Below, piece after piece: positions 13,063 to 25,604 of a stretch of DNA of 64,000 bases. Below the pieces are notes generated by a model. That model searched no databases. It was given only the letters and a program-made list of their open reading frames with translations, and was not told the origin of the DNA. Within the stretch, counting starts at the first letter, position 1; the number at the start of each line of letters is the position of its first letter. Source of the stretch: Pogonophryne albipinna (taxonomy: Eukaryota > Chordata > Actinopteri > Perciformes > Artedidraconidae); the NCBI GenBank assembly GCA_028583405.1, contig JAPTMU010000279.1:204279-268278 (forward strand), written 5' to 3'. Both the position numbers and the translations under genes were made by a program.

Positions 13063-14689
13063 GTGAGGACGCCATATCTGTGATCTCTGTACCATGATGT
13101 GAAAGATAGATGGATTGATTTGTTTATTGTCACTAGAGTACGGCGAAATTCCAAGCACTCCCGATGGTGCAATCACACATAACAGACAGTATAAGCATCA
13201 TTTTGACAATACAAGCTAAAAACGTTTAATGTATAATATATAAATTGGACCTATGATACATTGAACAGTATGCTTACAAAACATTACCATACAAATACAA
13301 GAACAACACGGTCAAGGCAGTTAAAGTAAGTTATTGCACATGTATTTATCAGTGCAATTGATAATTACAAAACTACAAAGGTAATTCAAGAGGCTATATT
13401 TTCATGTGCATAGTAGCTACAGTGTAGATATGGCAATGAAAAACATAACCTGAGTATATAGGACATAAAACCAATAAAACGAATAAAATAGTGCAAGAGA
13501 ATGTTTTGAAGTTTTTGCAAGTAAATACAAAAAAAGGTGGAAGAAGTTTGCAGATCCTTCACTGAAGTAAAATACCAGTTAAAGCAAAAGTCTAAGTCCT
13601 GCTTTAAAATGTTACTTCAGTAAAGTATAAACTGTTGGCTCGTTTAATTTGTAATTTTTTATGTTAACATCTTCATTTTTAAGATGAATGTAGTGGAGTA
13701 ATAAGTATAATATGTCCCTTTGTAGTGGAGAAGTGCACACTTTTTAATGTATATATCATATTTATATTTTATTTAAAGCTCTTTTTAATAATAATAATAA
13801 TGGATTTATTTTGTTAGCGCTTTTACAGGTGCTCAAAGACGCTTTGCAGATATAGTGAAAAGAAAAGAAAGGAACAACAAATAAATATATAGTTAAAGTT
13901 AAAGTCAAATAATACAAAAACAATCACACATTAAAAGCCAGATTGAAGAGGTGAGTTTTAGGAGTAGATTATTCTCTTATAGTGTTTTCTAAATCATGCA
14001 CACACATTTTTGTTTATTCTTATTCATGTTATCCATTTCTTTATTTACATTCTGCTTTCGCACATTTTTTTCGCAATTTGTGATCTTATCAAATCTAATC
14101 TAAAAGGACACACAAACAGTAGAGAAAAATCCCAAGTACCGGTGGGTGCCTCAAATATTCAATTAAGTACAATTCCTGAGTAAATGCACTTTATTACATT
14201 CTTCCTCTGCATGATACAACACACACTGTAACATTCCCTGAAGCTCGGATGGTGTGTAGGTGTTGATGGTGACCACTTGGTGGCAGCGCTGACTCAGACA
14301 GACTCTCTCTCTCCACTCTGCTGAATCATCCCCAGATCGTTCCTCTGACAGAGATATAACGGATTCTATTGAAACACTAGAAATGACCGGAGGGGGAAAT
14401 CCATGCAGCTGCTGACTCTGGCATGATGCAGCTAATCAGAGTCATTACGCTTTGTGAGAGGAGTTAGGGCGTAAGGCTGTTTATTTAACACCTAATCGAC
14501 TATTCACAACAAATAGTTAATCAACAGCCTTTTGCTATCTGCTCACAGAGCATTAATCACAGGCGTCAGGTACGAGAATGGCCAATTTCGTCCCTACTCA
14601 TTTTTAAAAGTACAAGAGAACATCTCCAAAACGGCTGCTATTTAGAATATGTGACACATTTAATAATAGGTGGGCGACCCTACAAATAA
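13063..14689. other. Intron with LINE tails and old repeats
   Basis: 13110-13320 (TTTATTGTCACTAGAGTACG) and 13780-13960 (TTGTTAGCGCTTTTACAGG) look like LINE 3' ends; the second recurs at 48770-48930. About 13540-13640 resembles the AGGTGGAAGAAGT dispersed repeat. 13961-14689 shows nothing recognisable. Confidence 0.45.
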
Positions 14690-14860
14690 GATGTACTTTG
14701 TTAATCCCAATTTTGACATTTGTTTTGTTGCAGTAGCATAAAACAAAACAAGGCATTGCACATAACCACAAATTAAAAGAGTAGAAATAAACAATTCTAA
14801 AATAGAAACATCTCAAAATAGACATAGAAATATAAAATGCACTTTTCTTTTAAAGTATGT
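14690..14860. repeat. LINE 3'-tail fragment
   Basis: TTGTTAATCCCAATTTTGAC and AACAAGGCATTGCACATAA match text at 52440-52480. The hAT element at 14869 inserted at its edge. Confidence 0.45.
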
Positions 14861-14868
14861 AGCTAGAT

Positions 14869-15400
14869 CAGGGATGTCAAACTCAATTTCATCGCGGGCC
14901 ACATCAGCATTATGGCCGGTTGTAACTTTAAGACTATATAAAAATAAATATATCATATAGTAGTATATTACATTATATTCCTCATCGGATAGGGTAATCA
15001 TTTCATAATTAACTACGTCTGAAAGCAGAAGTCTAGGGCAAATAATTGCAAGTCTCTTCTGTGAGAATGTCACAAAATGATTTAAAAAGAAAAGCCACAT
15101 TCTGGAAAAAAAGTCAAAATAAGTGATTTCTTTTAAATGAATTAACATCTGAAAAAAAAGTAACATTTACAAAAACGATTCTAAGGAAAAAGGCATATTT
15201 AGAAGAAAAAAAGTCAAATTCTGAGAAAAAAGTCAAATCTGAGATGCATTGTGGGATATGTAGTGTATGGGCAACGTGCTTCTGTAAATCGGCATGTAAC
15301 CGTATAGTAAACGTATTATTCTTTGCAAGCTCTTGTGGGGCCGCATAAAATGAAGTCACGGGCCGGATTTGGCCCCCGGGCCTTGAGTTTGACACCCCTG
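14869..15400. mobile_element. hAT-type non-autonomous element with 8-bp target duplication
   Basis: The ends are CAGGGATGTCAAACTCAA and TTGAGTTTGACACCCCTG, bounded by exact AGCTAGAT duplications at 14861-14868 and 15401-15408. An 8-bp duplication and CAGGG termini are the hAT signature. Length is 532 bp, with no transposase. Confidence 0.93.
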
Positions 15401-15408
15401 AGCTAGAT

Positions 15409-16560
15409 ACTCATATAAAGTGCCCCTTTCAAAGCATTTTTCCAGCCCGTGGAGCTGAGGGAGGATCAGTAGGACGTGATGGAGGTGAAGAAAAGATGCA
15501 TTTAGACGTTGGAGTAAAAACCAAATCAACAATTGTACTCAAGACGTCCACTTGCTTTTAGATTTCTGTCTGAATTGTCGTACTTTTAACCAAATAAATC
15601 GTCAGGCAGCTTTTCCTTTTCCCTCGCTTTAAATCCTACAATTTGACTCACTTACGTTTTGATTGAGACAGAAATGGCAGTCCAAGAATTGTGATAAATG
15701 CTATGGAGAAACCGAATGTAATAGTCCTGTGCTTAAGTGTTAAAATGTGTTTATTGTTCAGTAAACCGCATCATAAATGTTTCAGTCGATCAGTTTCTTT
15801 TCAAGGTTTCTTTTGGGTGCATTTGTCCTCCTCACGCTGCAGCAGACCGAGCTTCACTTGGCAGAGATAAGACTCGCTGCAGGGGAGATGAAACTGCGTT
15901 TTGGTCCAAAGTAAAGGAAAATAAAAATCAATTGGGTAAATGTCAGCAATGCAGACAAAACCTTGCGGGCAGAAACAGAAACCGAGACACAGGATGTTCC
16001 CCCCCATCTTCTTTATTTATCTTTCTCATGTTTTTAATCTTTTATTCCATCATTTTGATTAAAACAAAGTCAATGTTGTGGTTTGAAGAGGATAAAAGGA
16101 AGTGGCTTGACAGAAGAACTTCTCATGTATTTGTTATATGTTTCTGTTGCTTCTGTCTTGATTAATAACCTCACAAAAAAACGTCATTTAAATGTACGGT
16201 ACCATTAACCGTAAAACAACGCTTAAGCAGCATATGGATTAGGGCGGGGCTAGTTTATGATTGACAGGTGGCTATCACAGTGAGAATGAATGCTGTGTTT
16301 CAATGCAGATGTTATGAATTAAACAGGAACAGATGTAGTTGTGTTACACTCAGCAAAGAGGTCTTTAATTGTGAAGTAAACACATTAGAGTTACTTTGTT
16401 TCAGGATTAGTACATAAGCTGTCTTGTTGCCATGCGACTAACGATTATCAGATATTAATTGAAGCACCAAAAAGGGCACGTTTGTTAAATTGGACCAAAG
16501 GACGTTGGTGATAGCTCTCCTCGTTGAAAGGAATGAGGATGAGGAGGCAAACTCTCTGCC
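15409..16560. other. Intron, nothing recognised
   Basis: One open frame of about 140 codons at 15737-16165 has no recognisable domain and ordinary intron composition; I do not call it a gene. Confidence 0.5.
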
Positions 16561-16945
<385 letters not shown>

Positions 16946-17310
16946 TGTTTATGTGGCGGCTTAATTCAGATAAGGTTAAATAAGAAGGGTCTTTGTGATA
17001 ATGTTCACTGTGTACAGGATATTAGAAGTGACCCAACAACCCATTTTTTTTTTTAAATGTGAGTGTTATTAACAATAACTATGTATATCATTAACTAATT
17101 ATCAAAGCACATGAACATATAGTCATACTATCTGTAGTTGCACACAGCGAGTGTCACAAAGGGTCCACCAACGCCCAGGAGAAACTGCATGTCATCCTTG
17201 GCCGTTGAGGCGAGAAAAAAAAAAGAGAAGAAGAAGAAGAAGAGGAGTCTGTTACCATGGCAACAGCATGTGGTGAAAAGTGTGTTAGGCACTGCAAAAA
17301 AAAAAAAACA

Positions 17311-17369
17311 GCCTCTGGTGCTGGGCAAGGAGGAGCAGACAGGATCTCTAAAGATGGGGTTAATTGAGT

Positions 17370-17404
<35 letters not shown>

Positions 17405-17518
17405 CACACACATGTTTTGAAACGTCTTTGATTCACATTGATAACCTGCCCTGAGGGTCAAACACATGAACTCACAGGAAAAGATGCTCCCCATGTCTTA
17501 ATCACTTTCAGATGGCCA
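17311..17518 (+). repeat. Dispersed repeat paralogous to 53432-53680
   Basis: GCCTCTGGTGCTGGGCAAGG, GGGGTTAATTGAGTGGACAC and GAAACGTCTTTGATTCACAT recur in the same order with few changes at 53432-53680. A 30-bp CA run (17371-17400) lies inside. Confidence 0.75.
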
Positions 17519-17542
17519 CACACAGACACATACACAGACACA

Positions 17543-17629
<87 letters not shown>
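17519..17629 (+). repeat. (CA)n tract, imperfect at its 5' end
   Basis: ACACAGACACATACACAGAC passes into a pure CA run. Confidence 0.95.
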
Positions 17630-17631
<2 letters not shown>

Positions 17632-18413
17632 CTGATTGGTGACTTGCAGTATTCATGACTCATCTGAGTTTCCCAACCTGTGAACTCCTTCCAGTAAATC
17701 AGTGTCCGTTCATTTGAATCTGCAGACACAAATATTCCTCATACAGGCTGGAGGAGATTATACCATTTAACTGATGGATACACTTCTCACATGCACTCTT
17801 ACTCTTTTTTGAATGCTTGAATATATCAAATATTTGCATGCATAGACACACATACACAAAGACTGTAGATCTCCGCCATTGATGTCAGTGTTTGAGACTA
17901 AACGTTTGGCAGGCAACTGACAAGGTAAGGTTTGGTTTAAGCCATAGCCAATTGCCAGAAATGAGCATACTGTCATAAATAAACAAAAACAATGTCAATT
18001 TGATGGGTCCAGTATTTATCAGGGATTACCTGAGGATGGACAGACACGTGGGCATGGACGAAAGTAGAAGAAATCTCAGGAGAAGGGAGGTCATTCCCGG
18101 CATGAACAGGCGTATAACAGATACAGAATAAACAACAGAACATACAGAAGACACTACGTTTCAGTCAGTCAGTGTTGAGGCTTTTGTTTGGTTTTCTATC
18201 CAGCTGGTTTTGTTGGATTGTGTCCTGAAATTGTCAGCAAGATGTTCATTAATGCCCAAAAGCATCAGGTACCAGTGGTTTCAAAGAAATTGTAGTGAAT
18301 AGTCTCCCATGCAGAGTCCTCCCTATAAGAGTTTCCAACAGTTGTACCCTCTTCCTAATAACCATGGAATCGTAGTTTTGAATCACCTGTTTCTCTCTTC
18401 TCTCCTGCTCCAG
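17630..18413. other. Intron before the large nav3 exon
   Basis: No repeats recognised; it ends in the acceptor tract TTTCTCTCTTCTCTCCTGCT. Confidence 0.55.
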
Positions 18414-19518
18414 AGGCGTTGAGGGGGATCCCGTTGCCGGGCGGGATGAACGGGAGCTGTTCTGGCGGCGGCTCGGTTCCCAGTAGCCTCAGCGGTCAGC
18501 AGCTGATCTCCTCCTCCATTCCCTCGCCAACCAAATCCTGGAGAAGCAAATCCATGAATCTGAAGCACAGCGCCACCTCCTCCATGCTCTCCAGCCCCAC
18601 GCTCTCCCCCTCTGAGGCCCCTGAAGCCCTCCATGATGGGTCAAAAGTAGGCGGTGGTGGTGGGCATCATCAGAGGTCAATGTTGGAGAAGTTTCGCTTG
18701 ATTAACCCCAGATCAGCGTCTCGAGCGTCTCCATCTGTGGCGGAAATGTCTCTTGAGGAGGAGGACGATTTGTCGGAGTACGGTGAGGACGGATTTACGA
18801 ATTTGGCGTGCAGCAGTGGAAGTAGTTATACAGCAAATCAGATATCAACAAAAACCCCATCTCCATCCATCACTGCACCAAGCAAAACATCCCCTTCTTC
18901 CTCCTCCTCCTCCTCCTCTAAAGCCAATAATAGCGGCAGGACAGGAGCATCGTCCAAAGACAGGGAGGACAAAAGCAGCAGTAGATCTGGACAGAAATCT
19001 TCTAAGGACAGTTCTTCGCCCAAAGAAGAGTCGGCGCCCACTGACGGAAACAAGAAGAACTCCAAAATCGCCAGTCTCATCCCCAAGGGAGGGAAGCCGT
19101 CAAAGAAAGATGGCGGCAACTCTTCAAGCGGCATCCCCAAGTCAGGACTTAAAGCTCCTTCCTCCTCTTCCTCTTCCTCCACCTCAACGACGGCCAAGCC
19201 TCAGAGTCAAATGCAGAGTCAGAGTCCGGCGTTAAACAGCAGTGGGAACCTGAGAGGAGGAGAGGCCGACAGAGGAAAGATGACTAAAGGAGGGCAGGGT
19301 GGGAGTTTCTATATCCAGCGATCCAGCGGGGGCTCAGAGACAAAAAGAACCAGTTTGACCTCCTCCACCAGTACCTCTGCACTTTCTGGTTCCACTGGGA
19401 TGCTGGGAGGAGGAGGAGTTGGAGGAGGAGCGCTCGGAGGGAACGGAGTAGTTCAACTTCCTCAACAACAGCAGCACAACCATCCAAACACTGCCACTGT
19501 GGCCCCCTTCATGTACAG
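18414..19518 (+). CDS. nav3: nav3 large internal exon with EB1-binding-type motifs (1,105 bp)
   Basis: The acceptor is CCTGCTCCAG and the donor GTGAGT; the exon enters in phase 1 and leaves in phase 2. It encodes about 369 residues. In order: a Gly/Ser start, TKSWRSKSMNLKHSATSSML, RSMLEKFRLINPRS, an acidic patch SLEEEDDLSEYGEDGF, a poly-Ser run (TCC repeats near 18896-18918), a basic Ser-rich stretch, KIASLIPKGGKPSKK, further poly-Ser, and QLPQQQQHNHPNTATVAP at the end. These blocks run in NAV3 order; SMLEKFRL fits NAV3 better than the SMLEKLKLF remembered from NAV2. Three S-x-I-P sequences (18512-18523, 19073-19084, 19127-19138) match the motif by which plus-end-tracking proteins bind EB1. 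Poly-Ser and Gly runs make it low-complexity. Intron retention would stop at once (TGA at 19520-19522). A 57-bp array element begins 31 bp after the donor. Confidence 0.93.
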
Positions 19519-19549
19519 GTGAGTGTGTGTGAGTGTGTGGAACAGTTAC

Positions 19550-21498
19550 TTAAAGAGTCCTCTCCTGCTGATGTTCAGGTGTATATCAGTATGTAGTGTC
19601 TCTACTTTAAAGAGTCCTCTCCTGCTGATGTTCAGGTGTATATCAGTATGTAGTGTCTCTACTTTAAAGAGTCCTCTCCTGCTGATGTTCAGGTGTATAT
19701 CAGTATGTAGTGTCTCTACTTTAAAGAGTCCTCTCCTGCTGATGTTCAGGTGTATATCAGTATGTAGTGTCTCTACTTTAAAGAGTCCTCTCCTGCTGAT
19801 GTTCAGGTGTATATCAGTATGTAGTGTCTCTACTTTAAAGAGTCCTCTCCTGCTGATGTTCAGGTGTATATCAGTATGTAGTGTCTCTACTTTAAAGAGT
19901 CCTCTCCTGCTGATGTTCAGGTGTATATCAGTATGTAGTGTCTCTACTTTAAAGAGTCCTCTCTTGCTGATGTTCAGGTGTATATCAGTATGTAGTGTCT
20001 CTACTTTAAAGAGTCCTCTCTTGCTGATGTTCAGGTGTATATCAGTATGTAGTGTCTCTACTTTAAAGAGTCCTCTCCTGCTGATGTTCAGGTGTATATC
20101 AGTATGTAGTGTCTCTACTTTAAAGAGTCCTATCCTGCTGATGTTCAGGTGTATATCAGTATGTAGTGTCTCTACTTTAAAGAGTCCTCTCCTGCTGATG
20201 TTCAGGTGTATATCAGTATGTAGTGTCTCTACTTTAAAGAGTCCTCTCCTGCTGATGTTCAGGTGTATATCAGTATGTAGTGTCTCTACTTTAAAGAGTC
20301 CTCTCCTGCTGATGTTCAGGTGTATATCAGTATGTAGTGTCTCTACTTTAAAGAGTCCTCTCTTGCTGATGTTCAGGTGTATATCAGTATGTAGTGTCTC
20401 TACTTTAAAGAGTCCTCTCCTGCTGATGTTCAGGTGTATATCAGTATGTAGTGTCTCTACTTTAAAGAGTCCTCTCCTGCTGATGTTCAGGTGTATATCA
20501 GTATGTAGTGTCTCTACTTTAAAGAGTCCTCTCCTGCTGATGTTCAGGTGTATATCAGTATGTAGTGTCTCTACTTTAAAGAGTCCTCTCCTGCTGATGT
20601 TCAGGTGTATATCAGTATGTAGTGTCTCTACTTTAAAGAGTCCTCTCCTGCTGATGTTCAGGTGTATATCAGTATGTAGTGTCTCTACTTTAAAGAGTCC
20701 TCTCCTGCTGATGTTCAGGTGTATATCAGTACGTAGTGTCTCTACTTTAAAGAGTCCTCAGGTGTATATCAGTACGTAGTGTCTCTACTTTAAAGAGTCC
20801 TCAGGTGTATATCAGTACGTAGTGTCTCTACTTTAAAGAGTCCTCTCCTGCTGATGTTCAGGTGTATATCAGTATGTAGTGTCTCTACTTTAAAGAGTCC
20901 TCTCCTGCTGATGTTCAGGTGTATATCAGTATGTAGTGTCTCTACTTTAAAGAGTCCTCTCTTGCTGATGTTCAGGTGTATATCAGTATGTAGTGTCTCT
21001 ACTTTAAAGAGTCCTCTCCTGCTGATGTTCAGGTGTATATCAGTATGTAGTGTCTCTACTTTAAAGAGTCCTCTCCTGCTGATGTTCAGGTGTATATCAG
21101 TATGTAGTGTCTCGACTTTAAAGAGTCCTCTCCTGCTGATGTTCAGGTGTATATCAGTATGTAGTGTCTCTACTTTAAAGAGTCCCCTCCTGCTGATGTT
21201 CAGGTGTATATCAGTATGTAGTGTCTCTACTTTAAAGAGTCCTCTCCTGCTGATGTTCAGGTGTATATCAGTATGTAGTGTCTCTACTTTAAAGAGTCCT
21301 CTCCTGCTGATGTTCAGGTGTATATCAGTATGTAGTGTCTCTACTTTAAAGAGTCCTCTCCTGCTGATGTTCAGGTGTATATCAGTATGTAGTGTCTCTA
21401 CTTTAAAGAGTCCTCTCCTGCTGATGTTCAGGTGTATATCAGTATGTAGTGTCTCTACTTTAAAGAGTCCTCTCCTGATGATGTTCAGGTGTATATCA
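19550..21498 (+). repeat. 57-bp minisatellite array 2, about 34 units
   Basis: Same unit as array 1 but in the reverse orientation (GAGTCCTCTCCTGCTGATG to GTAGTGTCTCTACTTTAAA). It opens with TTAAAGAGTCC, matching a family C element terminus, 31 bp after the donor of the 18414-19518 exon. Two consecutive shortened units lie at about 20756-20840. The unique part of the element is missing at the 3' side. The long frames are repeat artefacts. Confidence 0.95.
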
Positions 21499-22533
21499 TA
21501 ATGTGTCACTCCTAAATGAAAGGAATCAAATCAATTGCTTGTATTGTTCTGGTTGTTTATTTCCATCTGTCCGACACACATCGTGTTCTAGTCCTACCTG
21601 CACATCAACACATAAGGAATATTCCTGGCTCTCTCTCTGATCAGCTGCTGCTTTGTGTTCATGTTGCTCTCGCCTCCGCATCTCTTTCACAGTCATTACA
21701 GAACAAACACCCGCTGCCTGACAAGTGCCAAGGCCTCTTATTCAACTGTCTGGGTTTCATCTTTAAAGTAAGAAATCAGACTTTGGCACCAACCCTTCTC
21801 TGCATTCATCCGGTGTGACAGTTGCATGTGACTCCCTGTTGTTACAGCCATCAGGAAGTGAGGTGAATCTGCCCAAAAGGGACGATGCTCTCTTAAAACA
21901 TTAGAGGTAATCCAGGGGGAAAGAAGAGAAGCCGCCAAAGTCTCTGCGTTCAAGAGAAAGAGATTTAAAAATCCTATTAAATTTGAAACGACTTAATCCT
22001 TCACCCCGTTGCTCCTCTCCGTCTCTGTTGTGCACCGTCAGCTCTGCCACACTGAGCGTTACTTTAATCCCACACATTCAGCCAGTTAAAACTGCTGCGT
22101 CCATTAATCCAGGGTTGATAGGGACTGATAGTGGCAAACCTCAAACTAAAGGCACATGCGGCTCATATAATCACAAATAACTGTTGAAGTGAAGCGATAT
22201 TTGAGTTGAAATGAGTGTCCTCTGTGCCGAGAAATCTCCTTGTGAGAACATTTCTTAAGATCTTTGTCCTCTTCTTATTCTGCAATACAGCCGACCCCCG
22301 CAGCGTGCAGACAGTCAGCGTGCAGACAGTCAGCGTGCAGACAGTCAGCGTGCAGACAGTCAGCGTGCAGGCCTCTCTCTGCTACAATTTACCGTCATTT
22401 TCAGCCTAATTAAGCTTTTTTCTCTCGTTCGCTTTCTCTTGTATTCCCCCCTGAAGTTGTGGCCTCTGCCAGGTTTAGGAGAAATAGAGCTCAAAACAAA
22501 TAATGGACTTCAACTGAGGCCATTAATTGACAG
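21499..22533. other. Intron with a 15-bp tandem repeat
   Basis: About 22302-22370 holds nearly five copies of GCAGACAGTCAGCGT. Nothing else is recognised. Confidence 0.6.
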
Positions 22534-22913
22534 TTAAAGGTGGGGTAGGTCATTTTGGAGAAACCAGCTCGAGTGCGCTAGAATTTGAAAATACACAACC
22601 GGAGAAAATCTGCCACTTCCTTACAGAGCCCCTCCCCCAACACACACGAACGCGCACATGACCAATGAGGGCACGAGATAAGTGTGTGCCCAGATGGAAG
22701 GCTGACAGGCAGGTAGGCCATCCAGTTACTTTAGCCGGGCCGGCTTAGATGATTGGTCGTGCTTTTTACAGCGCTACGGCTTCCACAGATGACATTTCTT
22801 CATGGATTTTTTGTCAAAGCACTTCAGATATTCATTGCTATCGGGACGTTAAGAGCATTCCATGGAATATAACAACAAGTGTTTCTGAAATGAATTACAT
22901 ACCCCACCTTTAA
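22534..22913 (-). mobile_element. TTAA-flanked MITE, family B, inverted copy
   Basis: It starts TTAA-AGGTGGGGTAGGTCATT and ends ATACCCCACCT-TTAA. The interior is the reverse complement of 4054-4438 with scattered changes. Confidence 0.82.
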
Positions 22914-23408
22914 GATAATGGAATAAACAAATGTGTTTCTTTTTGCTAAACGACACATTTTCTAGTAAAATTCCTTCACGAGGATCATCCAAAAAAACAT
23001 TGTTAGACAATATTATACATAATACACACAAATTCATACAAATCCGTTGTCAAATCCTGCAGGAAATTATTATTTTACATTACATTGCATTTAGCTGACG
23101 CTTTTATCCAAAGCGACTTACAATAAGCGTGTTCGACCAACAAAATACAAACTTGAAGAAAACAGTAAACATGTATTTGAACCTGCTTGGCTCCCTTTTT
23201 TGGGTAAAATATTCCTTTTAATCGCGTTTCTTTAGCAAAATGACATTTCCTTGCATTGTTTTTAAAGCGAAAGAGTGAATAAGACACGGAGCAGCTCTGA
23301 AACACTCCCTTCATGGCTCCTTAGAAATGACTGTAGTTGAGTCTAGCAGACACCTCCGCCTGCCTTTCTAACTGCTGTGTTGTTGTTTTTGTTTTCGATT
23401 CCTTGCAG
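22914..23408. other. Intron with a fish repeat fragment at 23080-23140
   Basis: GCATTTAGCTGACGCTTTTA and TCCAAAGCGACTTACAATAA form a fragment widely found in fish genomes. The rest is ordinary intron. Confidence 0.5.
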
Positions 23409-23524
23409 GACTTTCTCAGAGAACGACTGCACCATGATGGCCCCCGCAGAGCCCTGCCTCAGCCCCACCAAGGGGGAGCTGGTCTACAGCAAGACCGCCA
23501 AACAGTGCCTGGAGGAGATCTCAG
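23409..23524 (+). CDS. nav3: nav3 internal coding exon (116 bp)
   Basis: The acceptor is GATTCCTTGCAG and the donor GTACAA, a weaker donor. The exon enters in phase 2, with AG+G giving arginine after the preceding MY, and leaves in phase 1. It encodes TFSENDCTMM, APAEPCLSPTKGELVYSK and TAKQCLEEIS. Remembered NAV3 has SEN, then SPTKMDLSYSKTAKQCLEEISG here. NAV2 differs (HFTKTGQPALEELTG), so this is one of the best exons for calling the paralogue. The next exon in the long transcript is 38733-38841, across a 15.2-kb intron that contains the alternative first exon. An array-bearing element starts about 50 bp past the donor. Confidence 0.92.
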
Positions 23525-23573
23525 GTACAACAGCTCAACAATGCATGTATGATGAGTCTGTGTGGGTTATTCA

Positions 23574-25604
23574 AAGAGATGGCAAAAGTACACACATCCT
23601 TTACTCAAGTAGAAGTACAGATACTCGTGTTTAAAAATACTCAGGGCTTTGAAATGTACTTCAGTAAAAAGTACCCATAGCTAGCAGCTGTTTTAAAGAG
23701 TACCTGACCTCCCTTTATATTAATAGAACAATAATGTCATTGTTAGCTAATGAATGTTTCCATGCTGAACAACGGCAACATGACAACGTTTCCATTGGTC
23801 CCTCTTCTTTAGAGAAGACCAGGAAATGATGGATACACGGATCGTGTTCAAAGGCACGCAATGACTCTAAAGAATAATGATCACGCCACCAAACACACAT
23901 TCAGACTAAAGGAACCAGCTGTTTGGAAAATGAGAGAAGTAGAAAGTACAGGTATTTGAGTTCAACATGTAAGAAGTAGAAAGTACAGGTATTTGTGTTC
24001 AACATGTAAGAAGTAGAAAGTACAGGTATTTGAGTTCAACATGTAAGAAGTAGAAAGTACAGGTATTTGTGTTCAACATGTAAGAAGTAGAAAGTACAGG
24101 TATTTGTGTTCAACATGTAAGAAGTAGAAAGTACAGGTATTTGAGTTCAACATGTAAGAAGTAGAAAGTACAGGTATTTGAGTTCAACATGTAAGAAGTA
24201 GAAAGTACAGGTATTTGAGTTCAACATGTAAGAAGTAGAAAGTACAGGTATTTGGGTTCAACATGTAAGAAGTAGAAAGTACAGGTATTTGAGTTCAACA
24301 TGTAAGAAGTAGAAAGTACAGGTATTTGGGTTCAACATGTAAGAAGTAGAAAGTACAGGTATTTGAGTTCAACATGTAAGAAGTAGAAAGTACAGGTATT
24401 TGTGTTCAACATGTAAGAAGTAGAAAGTACAGGTATTTGGGTTCAACATGTAAGAAGTATAAAGTACAGGTATTTGAGTTCAACATGTGAGAAGTAGAAA
24501 GTACAGGTATTTGGGTTCAACATGTAAGAAGTATAAAGTACAGGTATTTGAGTTCAACATGTAAGAAGTAGAAAGTACAGGTATTTGTGTTCAACATGTA
24601 AGAAGTAGAAAGTACAGGTATTTGTGTTCAACATGTAAGAAGTAGAAAGTACAGGTATTTGTGTTCAACATGTAGGAAGTAGAAAGTACAGGTATTTGAG
24701 TTCAACATGTGAGAAGTAGAAAGAACAGGTATTTGGGTTCAACATGTAAGAAGTAGAAAGTACAGGTATTTGAGTTCAACATGTGAGAAGTAGAAAGTAC
24801 AGGTATTTGTGTTCAACATGTAAGAAGTAGAAAGTACAGGTATTTGGGTTCAACATGTAAGAAGTAGAAAGTACAGGTATTTGAGTTCAACATGTGAGAA
24901 GTAGAAAGTACAGGTATTTGGGTTCAACATGTAAGAAGTAGAAAGTACAGGTATTTGGGTTCAACATGTGAGAAGTAGAAAGTACAGGTATTTGTGTTCA
25001 ACATGTAAGAAGTAGAAAGTACAGGTATTTGAGTTCAACATGTAAGAAGTAGAAAGTACAGGTATTTGGGTTCAACATGTAAGAAGTAGTAAGTACAGGT
25101 ATTTGGGTTCAACATGTAAGAAGTAGAAAGTACAGGTATTTGTGTTCAACATGTAAGAAGTAGAAAGTACAGGTATTTGAGTTCAACATGTAAGAAGTAG
25201 AAAGTACAGGTATTTGTATTCAACATGTAAGAAGTAGAAAGTACAGGTATTTGGGTTCAACATGTAAGAAGTAGAAAGTACAGGTATTTGTGTTCAACAT
25301 GTAAGAAGTAGAAAGTACAGGTATTTGGGTTCAACATGTAAGAAGTAGAAAGTACAGGTATTTGTGTTCAACATGTAAGAAGTAGAAAGTACAGGTATTT
25401 GGGTTCAACATGTAAGAAGTAGAAAGTACAGGTATTTGTGTTCAACATGTAAGAAGTAGAAAGTACAGGTATTTGTGTTCAAAAAGTAAGAAGTCAAAGT
25501 AAAAAGTGGTCAGAAAAATAAGTAGTGGAGTAAAGTACTGATACCAGAAACATATACTTAAGTACAGTAACAAAGTATTTGTACTCCACTACTTCCCACC
25601 TCTG
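23574..25604 (+). mobile_element. Element D carrying a 37-bp minisatellite
   Basis: The left part (about 23574-23938) starts AGAGATGGCAAAAGTACAC; the right part (25482-25604) ends GTACTCCACTACTTCCCACC plus TCT. The outer ends form an AGAGGTGG-type inverted terminus. A second, inverted copy at 47310-48147 shares the unique left part. This is probably a non-autonomous DNA transposon; the superfamily is unclear. Confidence 0.68.
23939..25481 (+). repeat. 37-bp minisatellite, about 42 units
   Basis: The unit runs GTAGAAAGTACAGGTATTTG then AGTTCAACATGTAAGAA. One base after TTTG varies (A, T or G: GAGTT, GTGTT, GGGTT), giving three main unit types in mixed order. It starts about 415 bp after the 23409-23524 exon. 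Confidence 0.95.

Noticed and set aside
15737..16165. A 142-codon open frame in an intron
   Set aside because: No recognisable domain, flanking splice sites or conservation signal; length is within chance for this many bases.
18838..19197. Antisense and alternative-frame open frames over the large nav3 exon
   Set aside because: Shadows of a low-complexity GC-rich exon whose plus frame matches NAV3 blocks.
19523..21509. Long frames of 215-418 codons after the large nav3 exon
   Set aside because: They are array 2 units. The exon's own frame meets TGA at 19520-19522, so they are not an extension of nav3.
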